Positions 27,118 through 38,218 of a stretch of DNA of 64,000 nucleotides are shown here, piece by piece; the stretch's first letter is position 1, and each line of letters begins with the position of its first letter. A program made the position numbers and the translations under genes. The stretch is from Pelosinus sp. UFO1 (GTDB lineage: Bacteria > Bacillota > Negativicutes > DSM-13327), in assembly GCF_000725345.1 (NCBI RefSeq), contig NZ_CP008852.1, forward strand, positions 4,787,001 to 4,851,000, written 5' to 3'. Below the pieces are notes generated by a model that was given only the letters and a program-made list of their open reading frames with translations, was not told the DNA's origin and did not search any database.

Positions 27118-28452
27118 TTGTTAGATAGAATACCACCACAGAATGTAGAAGCAGAGCAAGCGGTTCTTGGAGCAATGTTAATTGAGCGAGAGGCGATATC
27201 AAAGGTCGCTGAACTATTGCGGTCAGAAGATTATTACAGGGAAGCCCATCGACTGATTTACAATGCTATGATAGAACTCTTTAATAAAAATGATGCAGTA
27301 GATATGGTTACCGTGATCGAGTTTTTGCGTAAAGAAGATAAGCTGGAGGCAGCTGGGGGGATCGCATACGTAACCTCACTGGCAAACAGCGTACCTACGG
27401 CAGCAAATGTACTTTATCATGCTAGGATAGTAGAAGAAAAAGCCCTATTAAGGCAATTAATTAATGCTGCTACCAATATTGCTGGTATGGGATATGAAGG
27501 CAGTGAAGAAGTTACCGGCATATTAGATAGTGCTGAAAAAATGATATTGGCTGTCTCTAGTCGTAAGATGGGTGGAGACTTTACCCCGATTAAGAGTATT
27601 ATATTTGAAGCCTTCAATAAAATTGAACAGTTATATGCATCAAAAGGCAGTATCACTGGTCTTGCTACAGGATTTAAGGATTTAGATCGGTTAACATCCG
27701 GCTTACAGCCCTCTGATCTCATTCTTATTGCAGCACGTCCTAGTATGGGAAAGACCGCCTTTGTTCTGAATATTGCTCAGCATATCGGCATTGCCGAAAA
27801 AAAGGCAGTTGCATTTTTCAGCCTAGAAATGTCGAAAGAACAATTGGTACAACGTATGTTATGTGCTGAATCAGCGATTGATTCCCAGCGGCTGCGAATT
27901 GGCGAACTAGAAGCTAAGGATTGGACCAAACTGGTGAGCGGAGCCGACCGATTGTCCGCTGCGCCTATCTTTATCGATGATACTGCAGGTATTACGGTAA
28001 TGGAAATGCGCTCAAAGGCGAGAAGACTTAAAATTGAATATGATTTGCAACTAATTATTATCGATTATTTACAGCTAATGCAGGGGAGCAGCAAGGGCAA
28101 GGGCGGTGAAAATCGCCAACAGGAAATTTCTGAAATATCTCGTTCCCTAAAAGCTTTGGCGAGGGAAATTAATGTCCCGGTTATTGCATTATCTCAGCTC
28201 AGTCGTAGTGTAGAATCTAGACAGGTAAAGAAACCAATGCTTAGTGATTTAAGAGAATCAGGCTCATTAGAGCAGGATGCTGATATCGTTGCCTTTTTGT
28301 ATCGCGACGATTATTATAATCCAGATAGTGATAAGAAGAATATTACAGAAGTTATCATCGCGAAACATCGTAATGGTCCTGTAGATACAGTTCAATTATT
28401 CTTTCACAAACAATTTACCAAATTTAGTGATTTATCTAAATTACCAGGGTAA
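27118..28452 (+). CDS. dnaB: Replicative DNA helicase DnaB
   Basis: 444 residues from a TTG with GGGAGG nine bases upstream. N-terminal domain opening with PPQNVEAEQAVLGAML, then the RecA-like core with Walker A ARPSMGKTAF (~205-214), FFSLEMSKEQLVQRML, and the Walker B strand IIIDYLQLM. It unwinds DNA at the fork as a hexamer (named dnaC in Bacillus). Follows lonC by 24 bases and ends the block with a strong terminator. Confidence 0.96.
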   Translation: MLDRIPPQNVEAEQAVLGAMLIEREAISKVAELLRSEDYYREAHRLIYNAMIELFNKNDAVDMVTVIEFLRKEDKLEAAGGIAYVTSLANSVPTAANVLYHARIVEEKALLRQLINAATNIAGMGYEGSEEVTGILDSAEKMILAVSSRKMGGDFTPIKSIIFEAFNKIEQLYASKGSITGLATGFKDLDRLTSGLQPSDLILIAARPSMGKTAFVLNIAQHIGIAEKKAVAFFSLEMSKEQLVQRMLCAESAIDSQRLRIGELEAKDWTKLVSGADRLSAAPIFIDDTAGITVMEMRSKARRLKIEYDLQLIIIDYLQLMQGSSKGKGGENRQQEISEISRSLKALAREINVPVIALSQLSRSVESRQVKKPMLSDLRESGSLEQDADIVAFLYRDDYYNPDSDKKNITEVIIAKHRNGPVDTVQLFFHKQFTKFSDLSKLPG

Positions 28453-28535
28453 CGGGTGTATAATGTTACCGTAAAATGGAATTATTTTATCAATAGATTG
28501 AGAAGTAATCGTAAATTTTAATTTGTAGGTATGAT

Positions 28536-28566
28536 AAGGGAGACGAATTTTCGTCTCCCTTTTTTT
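28536..28566 (+). terminator. Terminator after dnaB
   Basis: Stem AGGGAGACGA/TCGTCTCCCT with loop ATTT followed by six T. Confidence 0.92.
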
Positions 28567-28691
28567 CGTATATTATCCGTCCTTAGGTATTGGTGTAAGG
28601 GAGTGGTAGAGGATATGCTTATTAGCCATTGGATAAGATATAATTACATATGACAGCATTTCATTGCCTATATAGGGAGGTACCATTTGCT

Positions 28692-31355
28692 ATGAGTCAA
28701 TACATACTTTATTTTGAGCAAATAAATCGTTCCAGTTTGCCCTACGTTGGCGGCAAGGGGGCAAATCTCGGTGAAATGACCCAGGCTGGTTTACCAGTAC
28801 CTGGTGGCTTTTGCATTACGACTTATGCCTATAGAGAATTTATTAAAACGAGTCCTCGAATGGAGGAATTTTTCGTAGCGCTAGACGCTAGTAATCCAGC
28901 TAACTTAGAACAACTAAGAGAATTGGGAGAAAGTATTCGTAGCCATTTAGAGAAATTAGCGATACCCATTCAAATACGAAATGCTGTAATTCAAGCAGTA
29001 AATAAAAAGGGATCGCATTACTCCTATGCAATTCGTTCCAGCGCTACTGCTGAGGACTTACCAAATGCCTCTTTTGCCGGACAGCAGGACACCTATTTGA
29101 ACATCAAAGGCGAGGATGGAATTTTAGAACATGTCCGCAAATGCTGGGCATCTTTATTTACCGATCGAGCCATTGCTTATCGCGCAAAAAATGGTTTTGA
29201 CCACAGGGACGTCTATCTATCGATTGTTGTTCAGCAAATGGTTACTCCCGATATTTCTGGAATTATGTTCACAGCCGATCCCGTAAATGGAAATCGTGCC
29301 GTAACTTCTATTGATGCTAGTTTTGGTTTGGGAGAAGCCCTTGTATCTGGTATGGTATCTGCTGACCTGTACAAAGTCAAAAATAATACTATTATTAGCA
29401 AAAAGATAGCACAAAAGAAACTCGCTATTTATCCGCTGCCCGAAGGTGGTACCTTTACAAAAGAGCTACCTCCAGCACAGCAAGAACAGCAAGCTCTAAC
29501 GGATCAGCAGATTATTAAGCTCGCTGCATTAGGAAAAAGAATTGAGCAGCATTATGAAGTGCCTCAGGATATTGAGTTTTGTTTGGCAAACGGTGAGTTT
29601 TATATAGTGCAGAGCCGTCCTATTACAACTTTGTATCCACTGCCAGATATTCCGAAACAACCTGTGAGAGTGTTACTATCCTTTGGTCATGTACAAATGA
29701 TGACTGATGCTATGAAACCTTTGGGCTTATCGGTCTTAAGGACAGCATTTCCATCTAATATATTCGTAGAAGCAGGGGGAAGAATTTTTCTTGACCTTAC
29801 GAAGGTGCTCTACTATAAAATAGTACGTAATATTTTCCCCAAAATCGTAACGAATGCTGATGAAGCTATGAGCCGAGCTTTAGATGTCGTTGTCAAACGT
29901 GAGGAATTTCTTGCAGGACATCATCCAGCAGAAAAAAATGGTCTTACCTCCATTCACAAAATAGTGGGACCCCTTATCAAAAAAGCGTGGTACAATCTTC
30001 GAAAAAGCGATCCGAAAATAACTAAACTTGTAATTGAAAAAATTATGCAAAATAAAATAGCTCAGACAAGGGAAGCGCTTAACACAGTAGAGGGAGCGCA
30101 ACGTATAAGAACAGCACAGCAGCAGTTAGAGACCATTTTATATCCTGACATTATGCATGGAATTCTTCCTTACATTGTTCCAGGGATTATTGCGCATGCC
30201 TTATTAGGAAAAATTCTTGTTCGGATGTTTGGTAGTAAGGCAGATCTTAGTAAGTTAAACATGTCTCTGCCAGGAAATGTTACCAGCGAAATGGGCCTAG
30301 AACTGGGCGATCTAGCAGATCTTCTTCGAGAGCTTCCTGAGGTCCAAGAATATTTAAAGACTGCTCAGGATCAAAATTTCTATTTGGGGTTTACTGATCT
30401 ACCTGGAGGAGAGACTTTTAAACGTGCGTTTGAGAGTTTTATTGCTACATACGGAATGAGATGCGCTGGTGAGATTGACCTGACCAATCCCCGGTGGCAT
30501 GAAGAGCCAACGCAATTAATGTCCGCATTGTTTAGTCATATACGGAGTGTGAAGCCAGGTGAACACCGACTTCGGTTTGCTGAAGGCGAAAAGGAAGCGA
30601 AAGAGGCTAGTCAGCGTATTTTAAATTCTGCGCAGGGAAACTACTTTAAAACAAAGTTATTGTCCCGCTTAATCACCGTATTTCGGTATGTCGGAGGGCT
30701 GCGGGAACACCATAAATTTTTATTAGTCACAGTAATGGGTGAGTGTAAAAAGGCAATTATGGCAGAAGCAAATGAGCTGGTTAAAAAAGGGGTTTTGGTA
30801 AAGGCAGAAGACGTCTACTTCTTAAGCTTAGAGGAATTAATTCAAATACTACAAGGTGAATGTAACGAGGATGTTTTTGAAAAGATTACTAAGCGCAAAG
30901 AAGAGTATCAATGGCACCAAAAATTAAAACCACCGAGGGTAATGACAAGTGAAGGTGAGATTGTCATTGTTCCTCCATATAGAGGCAATCTCCCAGAGGG
31001 AACACTAGTTGGCAGCCCAGTATCAGCTGGAGTCGCTGAGGGAATCGCTCGCGTCATCCTAAGGGCAGAAAATGCTGTTTTACATACAGGTGAAATTCTT
31101 GTTGCGCCCCATACCGATCCTGGTTGGACCCCTTTATTTCAGTCTGCAATTGCAATTGTCACTGAGGTGGGAGGCTTAATGACTCATGGGGCAGTCGTTG
31201 CTCGCGAATATGGCATTCCTGCAGTAGTGGGGGTGGATGATGCAACGACGTTAATTAAAGATGGAGATAAGATAAGGGTAGACGGTGATCAAGGATTCGT
31301 GGAGATTTTAGAGCGAAGCGGTAAGACCATCGTAAATCAAGAGTTGAAGAATTAA
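28692..31355 (+). CDS. rph: Rifampicin phosphotransferase (PEP-synthase-like)
   Basis: 887 residues from the ATG at 28692, which has AGGGAGG upstream; a longer ATG start at 28650 has none. N-terminal ATP-grasp/PPDK domain (VGGKGANLGEM, RSSATAEDLPNASFAGQ, DIEFCLANGEFYIVQSRPITT), a central rifamycin-binding region (~330-750; QMMTDAMKPLGLS, MGLELGDLADLL, YGMRCAGEIDLT) and a C-terminal swivelling phosphohistidine domain (TEVGGLMTHGAVVAREYG, His ~832). It ends there and lacks the pyruvate-binding TIM barrel of true PEP synthase. The layout and motifs match rifamycin phosphotransferases such as the Listeria enzyme, which inactivate rifampicin using ATP. Confidence 0.9.
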   Translation: MSQYILYFEQINRSSLPYVGGKGANLGEMTQAGLPVPGGFCITTYAYREFIKTSPRMEEFFVALDASNPANLEQLRELGESIRSHLEKLAIPIQIRNAVIQAVNKKGSHYSYAIRSSATAEDLPNASFAGQQDTYLNIKGEDGILEHVRKCWASLFTDRAIAYRAKNGFDHRDVYLSIVVQQMVTPDISGIMFTADPVNGNRAVTSIDASFGLGEALVSGMVSADLYKVKNNTIISKKIAQKKLAIYPLPEGGTFTKELPPAQQEQQALTDQQIIKLAALGKRIEQHYEVPQDIEFCLANGEFYIVQSRPITTLYPLPDIPKQPVRVLLSFGHVQMMTDAMKPLGLSVLRTAFPSNIFVEAGGRIFLDLTKVLYYKIVRNIFPKIVTNADEAMSRALDVVVKREEFLAGHHPAEKNGLTSIHKIVGPLIKKAWYNLRKSDPKITKLVIEKIMQNKIAQTREALNTVEGAQRIRTAQQQLETILYPDIMHGILPYIVPGIIAHALLGKILVRMFGSKADLSKLNMSLPGNVTSEMGLELGDLADLLRELPEVQEYLKTAQDQNFYLGFTDLPGGETFKRAFESFIATYGMRCAGEIDLTNPRWHEEPTQLMSALFSHIRSVKPGEHRLRFAEGEKEAKEASQRILNSAQGNYFKTKLLSRLITVFRYVGGLREHHKFLLVTVMGECKKAIMAEANELVKKGVLVKAEDVYFLSLEELIQILQGECNEDVFEKITKRKEEYQWHQKLKPPRVMTSEGEIVIVPPYRGNLPEGTLVGSPVSAGVAEGIARVILRAENAVLHTGEILVAPHTDPGWTPLFQSAIAIVTEVGGLMTHGAVVAREYGIPAVVGVDDATTLIKDGDKIRVDGDQGFVEILERSGKTIVNQELKN

Positions 31356-31489
31356 AGACTTGCCAGAAACCAAGTCTAAGATTCTTTGGCTGCAAGTGGG
31401 ATTCAATCATAATCCGTAGACCGAGTATCGATTTTCCCCAAAAACCCGAACAATGAAAGGGCAAAACGAGAAAACATTCGACAAAGTCA

Positions 31490-31518
31490 TTGACACGATA
31501 CCTACCAAGTGCTATGAT
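31490..31518 (+). promoter_or_regulatory. Promoter of purB
   Basis: TTGACA 31490-31495, 17-base spacer, TATGAT 31513-31518. The leader to purB is about 195 bases and includes the DnaA-box cluster. No purine riboswitch signature was seen. Confidence 0.75.
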
Positions 31519-31626
31519 ATGTAAGGGAAAAAATCTAGATTTCAAATTCTAAATGTCCGCTATGATTATTATGAGTGAATTTCCTGATCTAGGGTAAAAT
31601 AAAAAGGCATTTAATTTATAAACAAC

Positions 31627-31659
31627 TTATCAACAAAGTTATCCACAGTTTGTTGATAA
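31627..31659. promoter_or_regulatory. Cluster of three DnaA-box-like sites in an inverted repeat
   Basis: A perfect consensus DnaA box TTATCCACA (31639-31647) is flanked by TTATCAACA on the plus strand (31627-31635) and on the minus strand (31651-31659), each one mismatch from consensus. The outer sites form an 11-bp perfect inverted repeat. It lies in the purB leader, so DnaA could bind and act on purB transcription or titrate DnaA near the origin. Confidence 0.6.
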
Positions 31660-31719
31660 CTAATGTAGATAGATTATACATAAATAGTACCTACTATGAT
31701 TTGAAGGAGAGAATGTAAG

Positions 31720-33012
31720 ATGATTACTCGTTATACCTATCCTGAAATGGGACGTATTTGGACTGAAGAGAATGAATTTCAAACCATTTTAAAGGTTGAA
31801 ATCCATGCAGCTGAGATTATGGGAGAATTGGGGCAAATTCCAGCAGAAGCCGTGCCAGTAATCCGTGAGAAAGCTAAATTTTCAATGAAGCGTTTAAGAG
31901 AAATTGAAGAAGAAACACATCATGACATATTAGCATTTTTGCAAGCTGTTGCTGAAAACGTTGGTGATGAAGCCAAATATATTCATAAAGGGTTAACCTC
32001 TACAGACGTAAAAGATACAGCACTAGGATCTATGATGAAAGAAGCATCTGACATTATACTCGCAGATTTAGAGGCTTTTCGCCAAGTCTTACGCCGCCGG
32101 GCAGCAGAACATAAAAATACGGTTATGATTGGCCGTACTCATGGTATTCATGCGGAACCCATTACATTAGGGCTTAAATTTGCATTGTGGTTAGATGAGA
32201 CGGAACGCAATATTGAACGCATGAAACGCGCTAAAGAAACCGTTTCTGTAGGTAAAGTATCAGGAGCAGTAGGTACATATGCGAATATCGATCCTGCTGT
32301 AGAAGCTTACATCTGTGATAAAATGGGTATTAAACCTGCGAAATTGGCAACTCAAGTTATTCAAAGAGATCGTCATGCTGAGTTAATGACTACCTTAGCA
32401 GTAATTGCCAGCTCCTTAGATAAATTTGCGACCGAGGTTCGTAACTTACAACGGACAGATATACGAGAAGTAGAAGAGTATTTTCACCCGGGCCAAAAGG
32501 GATCCTCGGCGATGCCTCATAAACGCAATCCAATTACTTGTGAACGCGTAGCTGGCCTAGCACGGGTAGTACGAGGGAATGCAGTCGCTGCTTTAGAGAA
32601 TGTATCCTTATGGCACGAAAGAGATATTACTCATTCCTCAGTAGAACGTGTGATTTTGCCTGATAGTTTTGCATTAGTAGATTATATGTTGAAAAAGTTT
32701 ACAAACATTGTCGACAAATTATTAGTGTATCCAGAAACTATGCAAGCAAATATTGAAAAAACGGGCGGGCTTATTTTCAGCCAGCGTATTTTATTGGCGT
32801 TAGTAAGTAAAGGCGTAGTAAGAGAAGAGGCTTACCGTTGGGTACAACGCAATGCCATGGCCAAATGGATGGAAGGCGCCGACTTTAAAACGAATATTAC
32901 CAAGGATGAAGACGTTAAGAAATATTTATCACCAGAAGAAATTGATGCTTGTTTTGAGTACTCCTATTATCTTCGCCATATTGACACCATCATGGCTAGA
33001 TTTGGTTTGTAG
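31720..33012 (+). CDS. purB: Adenylosuccinate lyase
   Basis: 430 residues. Fumarase/aspartase superfamily signature GSSAMPHKRNP (~261-271) carrying the catalytic Ser, plus TSTDVKDTALG and GRTHGIHAEP with the catalytic His. It performs two steps of purine synthesis: SAICAR to AICAR and adenylosuccinate to AMP, both releasing fumarate. AAGGAGAG precedes the ATG. purA follows 100 bases later, so the last two steps to AMP are encoded together. Confidence 0.97.
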   Translation: MITRYTYPEMGRIWTEENEFQTILKVEIHAAEIMGELGQIPAEAVPVIREKAKFSMKRLREIEEETHHDILAFLQAVAENVGDEAKYIHKGLTSTDVKDTALGSMMKEASDIILADLEAFRQVLRRRAAEHKNTVMIGRTHGIHAEPITLGLKFALWLDETERNIERMKRAKETVSVGKVSGAVGTYANIDPAVEAYICDKMGIKPAKLATQVIQRDRHAELMTTLAVIASSLDKFATEVRNLQRTDIREVEEYFHPGQKGSSAMPHKRNPITCERVAGLARVVRGNAVAALENVSLWHERDITHSSVERVILPDSFALVDYMLKKFTNIVDKLLVYPETMQANIEKTGGLIFSQRILLALVSKGVVREEAYRWVQRNAMAKWMEGADFKTNITKDEDVKKYLSPEEIDACFEYSYYLRHIDTIMARFGL

Positions 33013-33038
33013 ATAATAATGTTTATAGAAAATAGGGC

Positions 33039-33076
33039 CAAGAATTCAGGTACATTAAACAAGAGTTGAATTCTTG
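33039..33076. repeat. 10-bp inverted repeat between purB and purA
   Basis: CAAGAATTCA (33039-33048) and TGAATTCTTG (33067-33076) are exact inverted copies. No T tract follows, so it is not a typical terminator; an operator or mRNA processing hairpin is possible. Confidence 0.4.
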
Positions 33077-33108
33077 ACAAAATTACTTTAATAAGATGGG
33101 AAGGGTGA

Positions 33109-34401
<1,293 letters not shown>

Positions 34402-34436
34402 AAATCAAATATAGTATCGATAGGTAGGTGATAAAA

Positions 34437-35363
34437 ATGCCGGATTTGTTGTTAAAAGAAATTGTTGATTATTTTTGTCTTACCGCGGTGGAGAAGGACT
34501 GCGTTCTTGATGGCCCTGTTAAAGTGCCTGATATTAATCGCCCAGGACTTGTTTTGGCTGGATATTTACAGTATTTCGATGAGCAGCGTATTCAAGTAAT
34601 CGGCACAACAGAAACAGCATTTTTAGACACCTTACCTATAAATGTAGCAGATGAGCGGTGGCATGCATTTATTCAGTTACATTTTCCTTGTTTAATTATA
34701 ACCCGCAATATAGAATTACCCGGAGCATGGCTGCAATCGGCGGCAAATCGTCAATTACCAGTTTTTCGGACTCACCTGCCAACAACACGTTTCATAGCGC
34801 TGTTAACGAATTACCTAGAACGCAGACTTGCGCCAAGTGCTACCATTCATGCAGTGTTGGTGGATGTGCATGGGGTAGGTACTTTGATTATTGGTGAAAG
34901 TGGCATTGGTAAAAGTGAAACAGCATTGGACCTTATCAAACGTGGTCACCGTTTAGTAGCAGATGACGCTGTAGATGTAATTCGCAGCGGTGAAGATGTA
35001 CTCACTGGTAGTGCGCCCGAAATATTGCGTCATATTATGGAAGTTAGAGGACTTGGAATTTTAAATGTAAAAGCATTATTTGGTATCGGTGCAGTAAGAC
35101 CAAGCCAAAAGATAAACTTAGTCATTCGTCTAGAAGAATGGCAACAAGGTAAAGCCTATGATCGGTTAGGTCTTGAAGAAGAACATTATGAGATTCTAGG
35201 CGTCGGATTACCATGTAAGACAATTCCAGTGCGCCCAGGGCGAAACTTATCCAATATTATTGAAGTAGCTGCGATGAATTATCGTCTAAATAAATTGGGA
35301 TATCATGCTGCCGAAGATTTTATTGAGAAGCAGAGGAAATTTTGCCTATCTGATGATCAATAA
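34437..35363 (+). CDS. hprK: HPr kinase/phosphorylase
   Basis: 308 residues from the ATG at 34437 with AGGTAGGTGA upstream. The N-terminal regulatory domain is followed by the kinase domain: DVHGVG with the catalytic His, Walker A GESGIGKS (~153-160) and the family signature MEVRGLGILNVKALFGIGAVR-type stretch (key residues EVRGLGILN). It phosphorylates HPr on a serine using ATP or PPi and reverses this, controlling carbon catabolite repression. Found downstream of purA rather than next to lgt, its place in Bacillus. Confidence 0.95.
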   Translation: MPDLLLKEIVDYFCLTAVEKDCVLDGPVKVPDINRPGLVLAGYLQYFDEQRIQVIGTTETAFLDTLPINVADERWHAFIQLHFPCLIITRNIELPGAWLQSAANRQLPVFRTHLPTTRFIALLTNYLERRLAPSATIHAVLVDVHGVGTLIIGESGIGKSETALDLIKRGHRLVADDAVDVIRSGEDVLTGSAPEILRHIMEVRGLGILNVKALFGIGAVRPSQKINLVIRLEEWQQGKAYDRLGLEEEHYEILGVGLPCKTIPVRPGRNLSNIIEVAAMNYRLNKLGYHAAEDFIEKQRKFCLSDDQ

Positions 35364-35447
35364 TTAAAAAACTAAACAAAGTTTCTATGCTTTTCTTATT
35401 GCAAACTAATTTATTATAAAATCCATTAAAAACCAACAATAAACTAG

Positions 35448-35476
35448 TTGACAATAAGAAAGGATTGCTATATAAT
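35448..35476 (+). promoter_or_regulatory. Promoter of the tRNA cluster
   Basis: TTGACA 35448-35453, 17-base spacer, TATAAT 35471-35476: full consensus, about 20 bases before the first tRNA. Confidence 0.9.
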
Positions 35477-35497
35477 CATATCTTGTGAGAGCGACGT

Positions 35498-35573
35498 GGT
35501 TCACTAGCTCAGTTGGTAGAGCACCTGACTTTTAATCAGGGTGTCCCGCGTTCGAGCCGCGGGTGAGCCACCA
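35498..35573 (+). tRNA. tRNA-Lys (TTT), first copy
   Basis: 76 bases with encoded CCA. Acceptor GGTTCAC/GTGAGCC, anticodon loop CTTTTAA, T-loop TTCGAGC. First gene of an eight-tRNA transcript. Confidence 0.97.
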
Positions 35574-35580
35574 TTTTTAC

Positions 35581-35655
35581 GGCCCGTTGGTCAAGCGGTC
35601 AAGACACCGCCCTTTCACGGCGATAACGGGGGTTCGATTCCCCCACGGGTCACCA
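35581..35655 (+). tRNA. tRNA-Glu (TTC), first copy
   Basis: 75 bases with encoded CCA. Acceptor GGCCCGT/ACGGGTC, anticodon loop CTTTCAC. Confidence 0.97.
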
Positions 35656-35660
35656 AATAC

Positions 35661-35736
<76 letters not shown>

Positions 35737-35757
35737 TTTAGTTCTTACAATTAATAT

Positions 35758-35833
35758 GGCCCAGTAGTTTAGCGGTTAGAATGCCGCCCTGTCACGGCGG
35801 AGGTCGTCGGTTCAAATCCGATCTGGGTCGCCA
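35758..35833 (+). tRNA. tRNA-Asp (GTC)
   Basis: 76 bases with encoded CCA and discriminator G. Acceptor GGCCCAG/CTGGGTC, anticodon loop CTGTCAC. Confidence 0.97.
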
Positions 35834-35839
35834 TTACTT

Positions 35840-35915
<76 letters not shown>

Positions 35916-35921
35916 TTTTTT

Positions 35922-35997
35922 GGTTCACTAGCTCAGTTGGTAGAGCACCTGACTTTTAATCAGGGTGTCCCGCGTTCGAGCCGCGGGTGAGCCACCA
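35922..35997 (+). tRNA. tRNA-Lys (TTT), second copy
   Basis: Identical to the copy at 35498. Start of a duplicated Lys-Glu-Val block. Confidence 0.97.
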
Positions 35998-36003
35998 TTT
36001 TAC

Positions 36004-36078
36004 GGCCCGTTGGTCAAGCGGTCAAGACACCGCCCTTTCACGGCGATAACGGGGGTTCGATTCCCCCACGGGTCACCA
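36004..36078 (+). tRNA. tRNA-Glu (TTC), second copy
   Basis: Identical to the copy at 35581. Confidence 0.97.
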
Positions 36079-36084
36079 AAATAT

Positions 36085-36160
<76 letters not shown>

Positions 36161-36173
36161 TATTTGTAACATG

Positions 36174-36203
36174 AACCTCATGCGTTTAGCATGAGGTTTT
36201 TTA
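36174..36203 (+). terminator. Terminator of the tRNA cluster
   Basis: Stem AACCTCATGC/GCATGAGGTT with loop GTTTA, followed by TTTT. Confidence 0.92.
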
Positions 36204-36329
36204 GTATATAAAGTGATATTTTGTCTAAAAAGGGAAATGTTTGAAGGAATATAAAGATAAGACATAGAATGTACTAATAAAATGGAAAATAATGAGTTTT
36301 CCGATTTTTTTATAAAGGTGGAGGTTGTT

Positions 36330-38027
36330 ATGAATAGAAAACGAATGCCGATTGTAATGCAACTTACGGGTATGTTTATTTTGGTCATTATTCTATTAGT
36401 ATCTATCTTAAGCTTTACTGTGTTTAAATTGAGAGATAGTGGACAAGTAACTGAAGCAATAGTAAAGCATACCGTCACAAGAGGAAATCTTGTTAAAGCC
36501 GGGCAATTAGAATTTACCGGAGCTCTTTTAGATATGCGAGGGTATTTATTTTATCCGGATGGTGCGGCCTATGAACAGGGATATCGAGATAAAATAAAAA
36601 AGAGTAGTGAACTGGCGAAAAAGTATGATAGCATGTCTACAATGGGAGATACAAAAGTCGAAGGGGAAAAACTAGCAAAATTAGTTGATGATTATGTAGT
36701 GCTTGGCGACAAAGTCATTGCGGCTAAAAAATCGAAAGATCCTAATTTAACTAACCTTACAACACAGGGACGGCAATTGGTAAAAGAGATTGAAGATCAA
36801 TTTGCTAAAGTTGATCAACTGCAGCAAAAATACCTAGATGATAGGAGTTCCTCATTACTTGCTGCGACAAGTCAAGATGGAATTATTGCCTTGGTGATCA
36901 GCAGCATAGTTTCTTTATTGGTGATTGTACTAGCCGTATGGTATAGTCGAAATTTGGCAAAACGCCTCAGAAACATTAGCGCTGAATTAGCTGAGGTTGG
37001 GAACCTTAATCTAACAGGAAAAGATGTATATCCCACTCGAAACGACGAAATTGGTGATATGGGTCTCATCATTATTGAAATGAAAAAATCCCTTAAAGGT
37101 TTCGTCTCTCAGATTGTTGGCAGTAGTCAAGTTTTAACCTCGACAAGTGGACAACTTAGTGACTCTGTTAGCGAACAATTAAGGGCGGTAGAGACAGTCG
37201 CAGAAAGCGTAACAAATATTGCAGCAGGGGCATCTCAAAATGCAGATAACATTAGTAATATTTCTGCAACGATGGAGGAAATATCCGCAAGCTCTGAAGA
37301 AATCAATGCGAGTACGTCTGAAGTCAGTACCAGCGCTCAAAATGCAGTAAACGAGGCTGCCAAGGGCATGGAAATGCTGACACAGGTAGTTGCCCAGAAT
37401 GAATCAATTAACCAATCTATGAGTGAAATTACAATTGTTACAACGAAATTGGATCAAGGTTCTGCAAAAATAAAAGGCATTGTTGATTTGATTAATAGTA
37501 TTGCCGCGCAAACAAATCTTCTAGCACTAAATGCAGCTATAGAAGCAGCGCGTGCTGGTGAAGCAGGTCGTGGTTTTGCAGTGGTAGCTGAAGAAGTTCG
37601 TAAGTTGGCTGAACAGAGTGCTGGCGCAACTGATGAAATTGCTAAAATTATACATAACATGGGTAACGAAATAAACTTTGCTGTCACTACAGTCGAAAAA
37701 GCCAACAAAGAGGTAGAAAAAGGGCAAAACTCTACCATTACAACACAGAACGGCTTCCATGTAATTATTGAGAAAATGGAAGCAGTAAAAGAAGGGATTA
37801 CTCATATTGCTGCAGCTGTAAATGAGACTTCCCAGGGAATTCAAACAGTAGTAAGCAGCGTGGAGAATATTAGTGTGGTTGCTAATGAGACCTCATCAAG
37901 CTCTGAGGCTGTAGCTGCATCAGCAGAAGAGCAAACAGCTGGCATGCATGAAATTGATACCAACGCAGCAAGGTTAGCTCAATTGGCAACTCAAATGATG
38001 GATATTGTAAAGAAATTTAGAGTGTAG
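36330..38027 (+). CDS. Methyl-accepting chemotaxis protein (copy 1)
   Basis: 565 residues from the ATG at 36330, preceded by AAAGGTGGAGG. TM1 at ~10-32, a helical periplasmic sensor of ~155 residues containing the motif [25 protein letters not shown]2 at ~190-210, HAMP (~212-265), then a long signalling coiled coil with the hairpin tip [20 protein letters not shown] and [10 protein letters not shown]. It should couple a periplasmic ligand to CheA/CheW and flagellar control. The ligand is unknown. The next gene is a close paralogue with the same domain order. Confidence 0.93.
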   Translation: MNRKRMPIVMQLTGMFILVIILLVSILSFTVFKLRDSGQVTEAIVKHTVTRGNLVKAGQLEFTGALLDMRGYLFYPDGAAYEQGYRDKIKKSSELAKKYDSMSTMGDTKVEGEKLAKLVDDYVVLGDKVIAAKKSKDPNLTNLTTQGRQLVKEIEDQFAKVDQLQQKYLDDRSSSLLAATSQDGIIALVISSIVSLLVIVLAVWYSRNLAKRLRNISAELAEVGNLNLTGKDVYPTRNDEIGDMGLIIIEMKKSLKGFVSQIVGSSQVLTSTSGQLSDSVSEQLRAVETVAESVTNIAAGASQNADNISNISATMEEISASSEEINASTSEVSTSAQNAVNEAAKGMEMLTQVVAQNESINQSMSEITIVTTKLDQGSAKIKGIVDLINSIAAQTNLLALNAAIEAARAGEAGRGFAVVAEEVRKLAEQSAGATDEIAKIIHNMGNEINFAVTTVEKANKEVEKGQNSTITTQNGFHVIIEKMEAVKEGITHIAAAVNETSQGIQTVVSSVENISVVANETSSSSEAVAASAEEQTAGMHEIDTNAARLAQLATQMMDIVKKFRV

Positions 38028-38052
38028 AAATATATTCAAACTTGAATAGCAC

Positions 38053-38095
38053 AAACGTAGAAACTCCGCCAATCTTTGGCGGAGTTTCTACGTTT
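38053..38095. terminator. Long perfect hairpin between the two chemoreceptors
   Basis: 18-bp perfect stem (38053-38070 and 38078-38095) with a seven-base loop, AAA at one end and TTT at the other, so it can terminate transcription in both directions. Confidence 0.8.
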
Positions 38096-38099
38096 ATAG

Positions 38100-38126
38100 T
38101 AAAGTATACTTCAATAATGTCGAAAT
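38100..38126 (+). promoter_or_regulatory. Candidate sigma-D (flagellar) promoter of chemoreceptor copy 2
   Basis: TAAA (38100-38103), exactly 15 bases, then GTCGAAAT (38119-38126), six of eight matches to the sigma-28 -10 box GCCGATAT. This class of promoter commonly drives chemoreceptor genes. No equally good match was seen before copy 1. Confidence 0.5.
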
Positions 38127-38218
38127 AAGAAGGAATTTGCAAGATAAAAGTAGAAAGTTCCTTATAATGAAAAAAGTAGAAATATTACATATTTTCTAAA
38201 AAAATAGGAGGTAATAAG

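Noticed and set aside
31525-31719. Purine riboswitch before purB
   Set aside because: No purine aptamer core was seen; the only strong signal there is the DnaA-box inverted repeat.
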